Shown: positions 5,807 to 14,200 of the stretch, piece by piece
Position numbering within the stretch: position 1 is the first letter of the stretch
Layout: every line of letters begins with the position of its first letter
Source: Chloroflexota bacterium
GTDB lineage: Bacteria; Chloroflexota; Dehalococcoidia; Bin125
Direction of reading: 5' to 3'
Length of the DNA stretch: 21,984 nucleotides
Assembly (NCBI GenBank): GCA_026707335.1
Contig: JAPOXB010000228.1
Span: 1-21,984, forward strand
The notes under the pieces: model-generated
The model's input: only the letters and a program-made list of their open reading frames with translations
What the model was told of the DNA's origin: nothing
The model's database searches: none
Translations under genes and position numbers: made by a program

Positions 5807-5908
5807 ATGGGCCTTGCCGCGCCCCCGCATATCTCCCACCCGCACAACCTATTTTATGCGCGCCCGGGCGACGGGCCGACGGCAGATCGCGCCCGGAGCG
5901 TCCGATGA
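5807..5908 (+). CDS. Leader ORF, 33 residues, translationally coupled to pyrR
   Basis: A short ORF begins MGLAAPPHIS. Its ATG is seven bases after GGGAAGGA, the best ribosome-binding site of the leader. Its stop TGA (5906-5908) overlaps the pyrR start in an ATGA. The peptide has no recognisable domain and is unlikely to act as a protein. The more likely role is to bring ribosomes to pyrR. Because the ribosome-binding site lies inside the PyrR-binding structure, PyrR-UMP could block this ORF and, through coupling, pyrR and the genes behind it. This is inferred from layout; PyrR-mediated translational repression is established in mycobacteria. Confidence 0.65.
   Translation: MGLAAPPHISHPHNLFYARPGDGPTADRARSVR
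5864..5896 (+). promoter_or_regulatory. Hairpin covering the pyrR ribosome-binding site
   Basis: CCGGGCG (5864-5870), plus CG after a bulged A, pairs with CGCGCCCGG (5888-5896). The last GG of the right arm belongs to the pyrR ribosome-binding site GGAG (5895-5898). In the free RNA, pyrR initiation would be hindered unless a ribosome translating the leader ORF opens the stem. There is no U-run, so it is not an attenuator-terminator. Confidence 0.5.
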
Positions 5909-6468
5909 CCGCCCCGGCCGACGCGGCGGTGGTGATGAACGCGGGCGCGATCCGCCGGGCGCTGGCCCGCATCGCGCACGAGGTGGTGGAGCGCCACCCC
6001 GACACGGGACGGGTGATCCTGGTCGGCCTGCGCACGCGGGGCGCGCCGATGGCGGCCCGCCTGGCGGCGGCCATCGAGGAGTTCGAGGGCGTCATCGTCG
6101 AGCGTGGCGCGATCGACATCGGGCTGCACCGCGACGACCTGTCGCTGCGGGGCGTGCGGCCGGCGCTCCAGCCGAGCGACCTCCCCTCGTCGCTGGACGA
6201 CCGGGTCGTGGTGCTGGTCGACGACGTGCTGTTCACGGGCCGGTCGATCCGGGCCGCGATCGACGCGCTGCTCGGCTACGGGCGGCCGTCGGCGATCGAA
6301 CTGGCGGTGCTGGTCGATCGGGGGCACCGGGAGCTGCCGATTCGGGCCGATTATGTCGGCAAGAACCTGCCGACCCGCCGCGGGGACGACGTACAGGTGC
6401 GCCTGGAGGAGGTCGACGGGCGGGACGAGGTGCTGGTGGCCGGGGGCGCCTGGGAAGGGGGCCGCTGA
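5905..6468 (+). CDS. pyrR: PyrR: pyr operon RNA-binding regulator / uracil phosphoribosyltransferase
   Basis: A 187-residue PyrR of normal size. The PRPP-binding motif is V-V-V-L-V-D-D-V-L-F-T-G-R at residues 101-113, and R43-T44-R45-G46 is the early phosphoribosyltransferase loop. PyrR binds pyr leader RNA when loaded with UMP and lowers pyrimidine gene expression; many members also convert uracil and PRPP to UMP. A matching RNA target lies just upstream at 5759-5806, so the regulator controls its own operon. The ATG at 5905 overlaps the leader ORF stop, with GGAG at 5895-5898. The 3' end overlaps pyrB (TGATG). Confidence 0.95.
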   Translation: MTAPADAAVVMNAGAIRRALARIAHEVVERHPDTGRVILVGLRTRGAPMAARLAAAIEEFEGVIVERGAIDIGLHRDDLSLRGVRPALQPSDLPSSLDDRVVVLVDDVLFTGRSIRAAIDALLGYGRPSAIELAVLVDRGHRELPIRADYVGKNLPTRRGDDVQVRLEEVDGRDEVLVAGGAWEGGR

Positions 6469-7499
6469 TGGTGGCGAGAACCGTGCGCACCGATGACCGC
6501 CCGGCGGAGGCCGCCGAGCCGGACGGCGCGCCGGCGGCGTGGGGGCACCGGCACCTGCTCGACGTGGACGTGCTGGCGCGGGAGGACATCGTCGCCGTGC
6601 TCGACACGGCGGAGGCGATGGAGGAGGTGCTGCAGCGCCGCGTCGCGCGCACGCCGGCGCTGCGCGGCGTGACGGTGTTCAACCTGTTCTACGAGCCCAG
6701 CACGCGCACGCGGGCCTCGTTCGAGTTGGCCGGCAAGGTGCTGGGCGCCGACGTGATCAACATGACCGGCAGCGGCTCCAGCGTCGAGAAGGGGGAGTCG
6801 CTGATCGACACGGTGGCGACGATCCGCGCCATCGGCGCCGACGTGATCGTGATGCGGCATCCCAGCGGCGGCGCGCCCTACCTGGCGGCGCAGCACTCCG
6901 ACGCGCACGTCGTCAACGCCGGCGACGGGCTGCACGCCCATCCCACGCAGGCTCTGCTCGACGCGTTCACGCTGCGGCGCCGGCTGGGCGACCTGGCCGG
7001 CAAGCGCATCGTGCTGATCGGCGACATCAAGCACTCGCGCGTGGCCCGCTCGAACGTCTGGGCGCTGACGACGCTGGGCATGGAGGTCACGCTGGTCGGG
7101 CCACGCACGCTGCTGCCGACGGGGCTCAACGCCGCGCCGCCCGCGTCGGGCCGCGACTTGTCGCTGCCGCGCGTGCGGCTGGAGGAGGACCTCGACCGGG
7201 CGATCGAGGGCGCCGACGCGGTGATGGCGCTGCGCCTGCAGCGCGAGCGGATGCAGGGCGCGTTCCTGCCCTCCCTGCGGGAGTTCTCGCGGCGCTACCA
7301 GATCACGCCCGAGCGGATGGCGCGCGCCCGCGAGGGGGCGGCCGTGCTGCACCCCGGCCCGATGAACGAGGGCGTCGAGATCGCCGCCGACGTGGCGCAC
7401 GGCATGCAGAGCGAGGTCGAGCGGCAGGTCGCGCACGGCGTGGCGGTGCGCATGGCCGTGCTCTACCTGCTGACCCAGGGAGTGGGGGCCGCGACGTGA
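6468..7499 (+). CDS. pyrB: Aspartate carbamoyltransferase catalytic subunit
   Basis: A 343-residue protein that makes carbamoyl-aspartate from carbamoyl phosphate and aspartate, the committed step of pyrimidine synthesis. Visible motifs: S78-T-R-T-R (carbamoyl phosphate binding), K108 in S-V-E-K-G-E-S, H131-P-S-G-G, the A-G-D-G-L-H-A-H-P-T-Q-A-L-L-D block near 151-165, and H-P-G-P-M-N-E-G near the C-terminus. It has about 25 extra polar residues at the N-terminus compared with the shortest homologues. No pyrI regulatory subunit is present. The ATG overlaps the pyrR stop and has GGGAAGGGG upstream. Confidence 0.96.
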   Translation: MVARTVRTDDRPAEAAEPDGAPAAWGHRHLLDVDVLAREDIVAVLDTAEAMEEVLQRRVARTPALRGVTVFNLFYEPSTRTRASFELAGKVLGADVINMTGSGSSVEKGESLIDTVATIRAIGADVIVMRHPSGGAPYLAAQHSDAHVVNAGDGLHAHPTQALLDAFTLRRRLGDLAGKRIVLIGDIKHSRVARSNVWALTTLGMEVTLVGPRTLLPTGLNAAPPASGRDLSLPRVRLEEDLDRAIEGADAVMALRLQRERMQGAFLPSLREFSRRYQITPERMARAREGAAVLHPGPMNEGVEIAADVAHGMQSEVERQVAHGVAVRMAVLYLLTQGVGAAT

Positions 7500-8836
7500 G
7501 CGGCGACTTGCTCATCCGCGGCGGCCGCCTGATCGACCCCGGCAGCGGCGTCGATGCGATGCTCGACGTGCTGATCCGCGAGGGACGGGTCGCGGCGGTG
7601 GGGGCGGACCTCGGCGGGGTGGACGCGCCGGTGCTGGAGGCGGTGGGACGGATCGTCGCGCCGGGCTTCGTCGACCTGCACACGCACGTGCGCGAGCCGG
7701 GACAGGAATATAAGGAGACGGTCGCCTCGGGCATGGCGGCGGCGGCGCGCGGCGGCTTCACGACGATCTGCGCGATGCCCAACACCGAGCCCGCCATGGA
7801 CGGACCGCCGGTCGTGGCGCAGGTGCAGGAGGCGGCGCGGGGCGGGCCGGCGCGGGTGCTCTGCGTCGGCGCGGTGACGCGCGGCAGGGCGGGGGAGCGG
7901 CTGGCCGAGCTGGCCGAACTGCGCGACGCGGGGGTCGTCGCGTTCAGCGACGACGGCGACGCGATCGCCTCCGGGACGCTGGCCCGCCGCGCCTTCGAGT
8001 ACGCCTCCGACCTCGGCCTGCCGATCGCCGAGCACTGCGAGGATCCGGCCCTGGCCGAGGGCGGCGTCATGCACGAGGGCGTCGTCTCGACGCGGCTGGG
8101 GCTGCGCGGGCAGGGCGCGCTGGCGGAGGTCTCGATCGTGGAGCGCGACCTGCGGCTGGCCGAGGCGGCCGGGGCGCGGCTGCACATCTGCCACATCAGC
8201 GCGCGCGAGTCGTGCGAGGCGGTGGCCGAGGCGAAGGCGCGCGGCGTGGCCGTCACCGCCGAGGTCACGCCGCACCACCTGCTGCTCACCGACGCCGCCG
8301 TCGCGGGGCCGAACGGCGCCGCCGCCGCTGCCTCACCGGGCGGGCTCCGGTACGACACCAACGCCAAGGTCAACCCGCCGCTGCGTTCGGGGGAGCACGT
8401 CGCGGCCTGCCTGGAAGCGCTGCGCGCGGGCGTCATCGACGCCGTCGCGACCGACCACGCGCCCCACACCGTCACCGACAAGCAGTGCGAGTTCGACCGC
8501 GCCGCATTCGGGATCAGCGCGCTGGAGACGGCCTGGGGCGTGCTGGGCGCCCTCATCGCGTGGGGGGAACTGCCGCTCGACATGGCCATCGAACGGCTGA
8601 CCTGGGGACCGGCGCGGGCCTGGGACCTGGACCGGGTCGTGCCGGGGCTGGGCCGGCTGGCCGTCGGATCGCCCGGGGACGTGGCCGTGTTGGACCCGTC
8701 GTCGCGCTGGACCGTCGAGCCGGAGCGCTTCGCGTCCAAGGGGAAGAACACGCCGCTGGCCGGGATGGACCTGGTGGGATCGGTCGTCGCGACGGTGTCG
8801 GGCGGGCGGGTCGTGTGGGGGGAGGGCGCGTCGTGA
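7496..8836 (+). CDS. pyrC: Dihydroorotase, type I
   Basis: A 446-residue zinc amidohydrolase that closes carbamoyl-aspartate to dihydroorotate. Metal and substrate residues are in place: D60-L-H62-T-H64-V-R66-E-P, N96, the Asp pair at 152-153 typical of type I enzymes, H180, H233 and the T319-D320-H-A-P-H-T motif. Start is GTG 7496, within GTGA over the pyrB stop; no other in-frame start gives the conserved N-terminus LLIRGGRLIDP. The last bases overlap the next gene, again as GTGA. Confidence 0.95.
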   Translation: MSGDLLIRGGRLIDPGSGVDAMLDVLIREGRVAAVGADLGGVDAPVLEAVGRIVAPGFVDLHTHVREPGQEYKETVASGMAAAARGGFTTICAMPNTEPAMDGPPVVAQVQEAARGGPARVLCVGAVTRGRAGERLAELAELRDAGVVAFSDDGDAIASGTLARRAFEYASDLGLPIAEHCEDPALAEGGVMHEGVVSTRLGLRGQGALAEVSIVERDLRLAEAAGARLHICHISARESCEAVAEAKARGVAVTAEVTPHHLLLTDAAVAGPNGAAAAASPGGLRYDTNAKVNPPLRSGEHVAACLEALRAGVIDAVATDHAPHTVTDKQCEFDRAAFGISALETAWGVLGALIAWGELPLDMAIERLTWGPARAWDLDRVVPGLGRLAVGSPGDVAVLDPSSRWTVEPERFASKGKNTPLAGMDLVGSVVATVSGGRVVWGEGAS

Positions 8837-9351
8837 GCGAAGTGGCGCAGGTCGCACTGATCACAGGCGTGATCTCCCTGTGCGTCGTCTTCATCGAGCG
8901 CTATTGGAATCACCGCAATGCCTCCGCGGAGCGGTCGTTGCGTGCAGTGGAGCGCAAAGAGGATCGTGACGAGTGGTACCGGCGTACGATGTTCGAGAAG
9001 CGGCTCACGACGATCCAAGAAGCGTACGAATATCTGGCGAGACTGGGTCACGGGATTGCCGGTGTTAGCGGCGATTTGAGCGCGCCTGAGGATTCCGACG
9101 AGATCGCGGCTAAGCGCGAGCACCTCGGCGATGTCTCGATGTCAGCGTGGGACTGGTACAACAAGAATGCTCTCTATTTCGACGATACCCTGCCACGGAC
9201 GTCATCCTTCGCGGCTCTGGCTCTAGCATCGTCGCTCCACGCACGTGGCATCACAGAGGACGGGAAAGATATCTGGGAGCTTTTTCGGGAAGCGGAGGCG
9301 CAAACCAAGGCCCGGGCTGAGGAGTTGCTGAAGGTCGAGGCCGGCTCGTGA
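8833..9351 (+). CDS. Single-span membrane protein inserted in the pyr operon, hypothetical
   Basis: A 172-residue protein with one N-terminal membrane helix (about residues 4-22, V-A-Q-V-A-L-I-T-G-V-I-S-L). A long charged, helical cytoplasmic-looking part follows, rich in Arg/Glu and Trp-Tyr (W48-Y49, W107-D-W-Y-N). I recognise no domain. The start GTG 8833 overlaps the pyrC stop and the stop TGA overlaps the carA start, so it is coupled on both sides. The base composition is clearly less GC-biased than in pyrC and carA, with many codons ending in A or T, which suggests acquisition from elsewhere. Its link to pyrimidine synthesis is unknown. Confidence 0.8.
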   Translation: MSEVAQVALITGVISLCVVFIERYWNHRNASAERSLRAVERKEDRDEWYRRTMFEKRLTTIQEAYEYLARLGHGIAGVSGDLSAPEDSDEIAAKREHLGDVSMSAWDWYNKNALYFDDTLPRTSSFAALALASSLHARGITEDGKDIWELFREAEAQTKARAEELLKVEAGS

Positions 9352-10472
9352 CCGCTGACCGCCCCGACGGCTGCCTGGTCCTCGAGGACGGGAGCGTCTT
9401 CCGGGGGCAGCGCATGGGCGACCCCGGCACGGGCTGGGGCGAGGTCGTCTTCAACACGTCGATGACCGGCTACCAGGAGATGCTGACCGACCCCTCCTAC
9501 GCCGGGCAGATCCTGGTGCTCACCTACCCGCTGATCGGCAACTACGGCGTCATCCCGCCGACCGACGAGAGCGCCCGCATCCAGGTGCGCGGGCTGGTCG
9601 TGCGCAGCGACTGCGACCGCCCCAGCCACCCGCTGGGCGGCATGACGGTCGACGCCTACCTGCGAGAGAGCGGCACGCCGGGCCTGGCCGGCGTCGATAC
9701 GCGGGCGATCACGCGGCGCATCCGCGAGCGCGGCGTGATGCAGGGGCTGATCGTCGCGCCGGAGGAGGTCGAGCTGGCCAAGGCGCGGCTGGCCGAGCTG
9801 CCCGAGTACGACAGCCAGGACTTCATCGAGGTGGGGACGCGCGAGGCCTACGGCTGGGACGGGGCGCCGTCGGCGGTGGATGGGGACGGCCCGGCCGGCG
9901 GCGATCGCCCGCACATCGTCGTGCTCGACGAGGGGCTGAAGTACAACATTCTGCGCATGCTGCGCGCCCGCGGCTGCCGCGTGACGGCGGCGCCGCCCGA
10001 GACCGGCGCGGCCGACGTCCTGGCGATGCGCCCCGACGGCGTGCTGCTCTCGCCCGGTCCGGGCGACCCGCAGTTCCGCGACCGGCAGGTCGAGGCGGCG
10101 TCGGGGCTGCTGGGCCGCGTGCCGCTGATGGGCATCTGCCTGGGCCACCAGGTGATCGGCCGGGCGCTGGGCGCGGGCACGTTCAAGCTGAAGTTCGGGC
10201 ACCGGGGCGGCAACCACCCGGTCAAGGACCTGATTACCGGCTCGGTGGCGATCACGGCGCAGAACCACGGCTACGCGGTCGACCCCGACGGGCTGCGCGG
10301 CGGCGCCGCCGTCAGCCACGTCAACCTGCACGACGACACCGTCGAGGGGCTGACGCACTCCGAGTACCCGCTGGTCTCGATCCAGTACCACTCCGAGGCG
10401 TCGCCGGGGCCGCTCGACAACGCGGAGTTGTTCGACCGCTTCCTCGACCTGGTGCGGGAGGGGGCGTCGTGA
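9348..10472 (+). CDS. carA: Carbamoyl phosphate synthase small (glutaminase) subunit
   Basis: A 374-residue glutamine amidotransferase subunit. It releases ammonia from glutamine and passes it to CarB. The N-terminal CarA domain (about 1-150) is followed by a class I amidotransferase domain with nucleophile C264 in G-I-C-L-G-H-Q, and the catalytic H348 and E350 in Q-Y-H-S-E-A. F-G-H-R-G-G-N-H-P-V and Q-N-H-G-Y-A-V are family blocks. The start is GTG 9348 within GTGA of the preceding gene. Confidence 0.96.
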   Translation: MTADRPDGCLVLEDGSVFRGQRMGDPGTGWGEVVFNTSMTGYQEMLTDPSYAGQILVLTYPLIGNYGVIPPTDESARIQVRGLVVRSDCDRPSHPLGGMTVDAYLRESGTPGLAGVDTRAITRRIRERGVMQGLIVAPEEVELAKARLAELPEYDSQDFIEVGTREAYGWDGAPSAVDGDGPAGGDRPHIVVLDEGLKYNILRMLRARGCRVTAAPPETGAADVLAMRPDGVLLSPGPGDPQFRDRQVEAASGLLGRVPLMGICLGHQVIGRALGAGTFKLKFGHRGGNHPVKDLITGSVAITAQNHGYAVDPDGLRGGAAVSHVNLHDDTVEGLTHSEYPLVSIQYHSEASPGPLDNAELFDRFLDLVREGAS

Positions 10473-10954
10473 CGGACGAGGTCGGCTACCGGCGGGCCAC
10501 GGCGGCCGACGCGGAGGCGGTCGCGGCGGTGATCGCGGCGGTGGTGGCGGAGCCGCAGCCGGTGGGCCTCGACCGGGCCTTCTCGGCCGGCGAGGTGCGC
10601 ACCTGGATCGGGCGGCTGGGGGAGCCCGGCTTGCTGCTGCTGGCCGAGGCCCGGGGCCGCACGCTGGGCTTCGGCGCGCTCGACTTCGACACGCGCGAGC
10701 CCGAGGCGGCGTCGCTGGGCGTGTGGCTGCTGCCCGAGGCGCGGCGGCGGGGCATCGGCACGCGCCTGGCCGAGGGTCTGCTCGCGCACGCGCGGGCCGG
10801 CGGCTTCCGGCGCGTGGTCGGGCGGCTGCCCAACGATCCGACGAACAGCAATGAGGCGGCGCTGAGCTTCCTGAGCTCGATCGGCGGACTGGCGCCGATG
10901 ATCAACAGCATGGGCCCCGACGGACCCGAGTTGCGATTCGAGCTGCCGCTGTGA
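10469..10954 (+). CDS. GNAT-family N-acetyltransferase
   Basis: A 161-residue single GNAT domain. The acetyl-CoA pyrophosphate loop is R93-R94-G95-I96-G97-T-R-L, preceded by the strand A-S-L-G-V-W-L-L-P-E. The acceptor substrate cannot be deduced. It sits between carA and carB with GTGA overlaps on both sides (GTG 10469; stop 10952-10954), so it is produced with the carbamoyl phosphate synthase. No direct role in pyrimidine synthesis is known for the family. Confidence 0.85.
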   Translation: MTDEVGYRRATAADAEAVAAVIAAVVAEPQPVGLDRAFSAGEVRTWIGRLGEPGLLLLAEARGRTLGFGALDFDTREPEAASLGVWLLPEARRRGIGTRLAEGLLAHARAGGFRRVVGRLPNDPTNSNEAALSFLSSIGGLAPMINSMGPDGPELRFELPL

Positions 10955-11208
10955 GGGGTGTCGGCGTCCTGCTGGCGGCGGCGATCGTGCTGGCGCTCTC
11001 GGGCGCGGGGGCCGGGCTGGGCCTGGCGCGGCTGGCGGCCGGCGACGCCGGCGCGGCGTCGGGGCTGCTGGTGCTGACGCCGGCCCTGGTCGGGCTGCCG
11101 CTGGGGGCCGGGCTCGGCATCTGGGGCGCGATCGAGCGGGGCTGGCTGGGCCGCCCGCCGGCGGAGATTTCGGACGAAACATCGGGGGAGGGGGCGAGCG
11201 GTGGCTGA
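10951..11208 (+). CDS. Small two-helix membrane protein, hypothetical
   Basis: An 85-residue protein with two hydrophobic segments, about residues 4-30 and 36-60, separated by a short loop, then a polar tail. It looks like a small inner-membrane hairpin; I recognise no family. The start GTG 10951 overlaps the GNAT stop. Its last eight bases overlap the carB start, and the carB ribosome-binding site lies inside it. The overlaps and position argue that it is real, though the function is unknown. Confidence 0.65.
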   Translation: MRGVGVLLAAAIVLALSGAGAGLGLARLAAGDAGAASGLLVLTPALVGLPLGAGLGIWGAIERGWLGRPPAEISDETSGEGASGG

Positions 11209-14200
11209 ATCGATCCCGGAGAAGCCGCGCACGGTGCTGATCATCGGCAGCGGCCCGATCGTTATCGGGCAGGCGGCGGAGTTCGACTACGCCGGCACGC
11301 AGGCCTGTAAGGCGATGCGCGAGGAGGGCGTGCGCTCGGTGCTGGTCAACTCGAACCCGGCGACGATCATGACCGACGAGGACGTCGCCGACGTGACCTA
11401 CATCGAGCCGCTGACCGTCGAGGTGCTGGAGCGGATCATCGCGCGGGAGCGCCCCGACGGCCTGCTGCCGACGCTGGGCGGGCAAGTGGGGCTCAACCTG
11501 GCCGTCGCGCTGCACGAGGCGGGGGTGCTGGAGCGCCACGGCGTCCGCCTGCTGGGCACGCCGCTGACGGGGATCCAGAAGGCGGAGGACCGCGAGCTGT
11601 TCCGCGAGATGATGCGCACCATCGGCGAGCCGATCCCGCCCAGCGTGATCGTCGAGAGCGTCGGGGAAGGGAAGGCGGCGCTGGCCGAGATCGGGCTGCC
11701 GGCGGTGATCCGCCCGGCCTACACGCTGGGCGGCACGGGCGGCGGCTTCGTCACGACGGAGGACGACTACTGGCGCACGCTGGAGAGCGGGATGGCCGCC
11801 AGCCCGGTCGGGCAGGTGCTGGTCGAGCGGTCGCTGCTGGGCTGGAAGGAGGTCGAGTACGAGGTGATGCGCGACGGCGCCGACACCTGCATCACCGTCT
11901 GCAACATGGAGAACCTCGACCCGATGGGCGTGCACACGGGCGACTCGATCGTGGTCGCGCCCAGCCAGACGCTGTCCGACAAGGACTACCAGCGGCTGCG
12001 CTCGGCGTCGCTGAAGATCATCCGCGCGCTCGGCATCGAGGGCGGCTGCAACGTGCAGCTGGCGCTCGCGCCGCGCGCCGACGTCACGCCCTGGGACGGC
12101 CCCGGCGAGAGCGGCGCGCTGCCCTACTACGTGATCGAGGTCAACCCGCGCGTGAGCCGATCGTCGGCGCTGGCCTCGAAGGCGACGGGCTACCCGATCG
12201 CGCGGGTGGCGGCGAAGATCGCCGTCGGGCGGCGCCTGGAGGAGATCCGCAACCGGGTGACAGGCAAGACGACGGCCGCCTTCGAGCCGGCGCTCGATTA
12301 CGCCGTGGTCAAGATCCCCCGCTGGCCGTTCGACAAGTTCGGCGCCGGGGATCGCTCGCTGGGCACGCAGATGAAGGCCACCGGCGAGGTGATGGCGATC
12401 GACCGTTCGTTCGAGGCGGCGCTGCAGAAGGCGGTGCGCTCGCTGGAGGTGGGCGGCCGATCGCTGCTGTGGGAGGACAAGTCGGCCGACGACCCGGGCG
12501 CGGCGGCGGTCGTGCCGACCGACAACCGCATCTGGCACCTGATGTCGGCGCTGCGGCGGGATCCCGACGTCGCCGCGCTGGCGCGGGAGACGGGCGTCGA
12601 TCCGTGGTTCCTCGACAAGCTGCTGGGCCTGGTGGAGATGGAGAAGCGGCTGCTCGGCGAGCCGCTGACGCCGGGACTGCTGCACGCGGCCAAGCGGCTG
12701 GGCTTCGCCGACGAGCAGATCGCCAATCTGGCCGGCTCGGTGACGGAGAAGGTGCGACAGCAGCGGCTCGATTGGGACATCCGGCCGGTCTACAAGATGG
12801 TCGACACCTGCGCGGCCGAGTTCGAGGCGGCGACGCCCTACTTCTACTCCACCTACGAGGAGGAGAACGAGGCGCTGCCCGAGTCGGGCGACCGGGCGCT
12901 GGTGGTCGGCAGCGGCCCGATCCGCATCGGCCAGGGGATCGAATTCGACTACGCGTCGGTCAAGGCGGCGCAGGCGCTGCGCGCGGCCGGCTACGCGGCG
13001 GTTATGGCGAACAGCAACCCGGAGACCGTCTCGACCGACTTCGACACGTCGGATCGGCTGTACTTCGAGCCGCTCGACGAGGAGTCGGCGCGCGACATCC
13101 TGGAGAACGAGATCGGCGCCGGCGGCCCCGACGGGACGCGCGAGGCCGTGCCCTCGATCCTGCAGTTCGGCGGGCAGACGGCGATCAACCTGGCCGGGCC
13201 GCTGACGTCGTCGGCGCAGCCGATCCTGGGCTCGTCGGCGGAGGCGATCGATCTGGCGGAGGACCGCAAGCGCTTCGAGCGCTTCCTCTCCGGCCTGGGC
13301 ATCCCGCAGCCGCCGGGCACGACGGTGACGAACATGGCCGACGCCATCCAGGCGGCCGAGACGATCGGCTATCCGGTGCTGGTGCGGCCGTCGTACGTGC
13401 TGGGCGGCCGGGCGATGGAGATCGTGCAGGGAGCGGGCGAGCTGGCCCGCTACGTCGGCCAGGCGATCGAGGCGGGCCCGGGCCGGCCCGTATTGATCGA
13501 CAAGTACTTCGCCGGCGTCGAGGTCGAGGTCGACGCGATCTGCGACGGGGAGACGGTGCTGATCCCCGGCATCATGGAGCACATCGAGCGGGCGGGCGTG
13601 CACTCGGGCGACTCGATGGCGGTCTATCCGGCGCCCAACCTGACGCCGGAGGAGACGGCCCTGCTGGTCGATTACACGCGCCAGATCGGGCTGGGGCTCG
13701 ACGTGCGCGGGCTGATGAACATCCAGTACGTCGTCATGCGGGGCCGCGGCGACGATCCGGGCGGCGTCTTCGTGCTGGAGGTCAACCCGCGCGCCAGCCG
13801 CACGGTGCCGTTCCTCAGCAAGGTCACGACCGTGCCGATGGTCGAGCTGGCGGTGAACGTCATGCTGGGCCGCAGCCTGTGCGATCAGGGCTACGCCGAC
13901 GGGCTGTGGCCGTCGCGCGATCTGGTCGCGATCAAGGCGCCGGTGTTCAGCATGTCGAAGCTGGCCGGGGTCGATACCTACCTCGGGCCCGAGATGAAAT
14001 CGACGGGCGAGGTGATGGGCGTCGACCGCGACTTCGACGGCGCGCTGACGAAGGCCCTGCTGGCCAGCGACCTGGCCCTGCCGGCGCGGGGGACGGCGCT
14101 GCTGAGCATCGCCGACCAGGACAAGGCGGAGTCGATCGAGTTGATCCGCCAGCTGGGCGAGGCCGGCTACACGCTCTACGCGACCGACGGCACGGCGGAG

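Noticed and set aside
5864..5896. Attenuator terminator in front of pyrR
   Set aside because: The hairpin has no U-run after it and is placed on the ribosome-binding site, so terminator function is unlikely.
7303..9123. 606-codon minus-strand frame opposite pyrC
   Set aside because: Ser/Arg/Ala-rich antisense shadow of pyrC and the gene after it.
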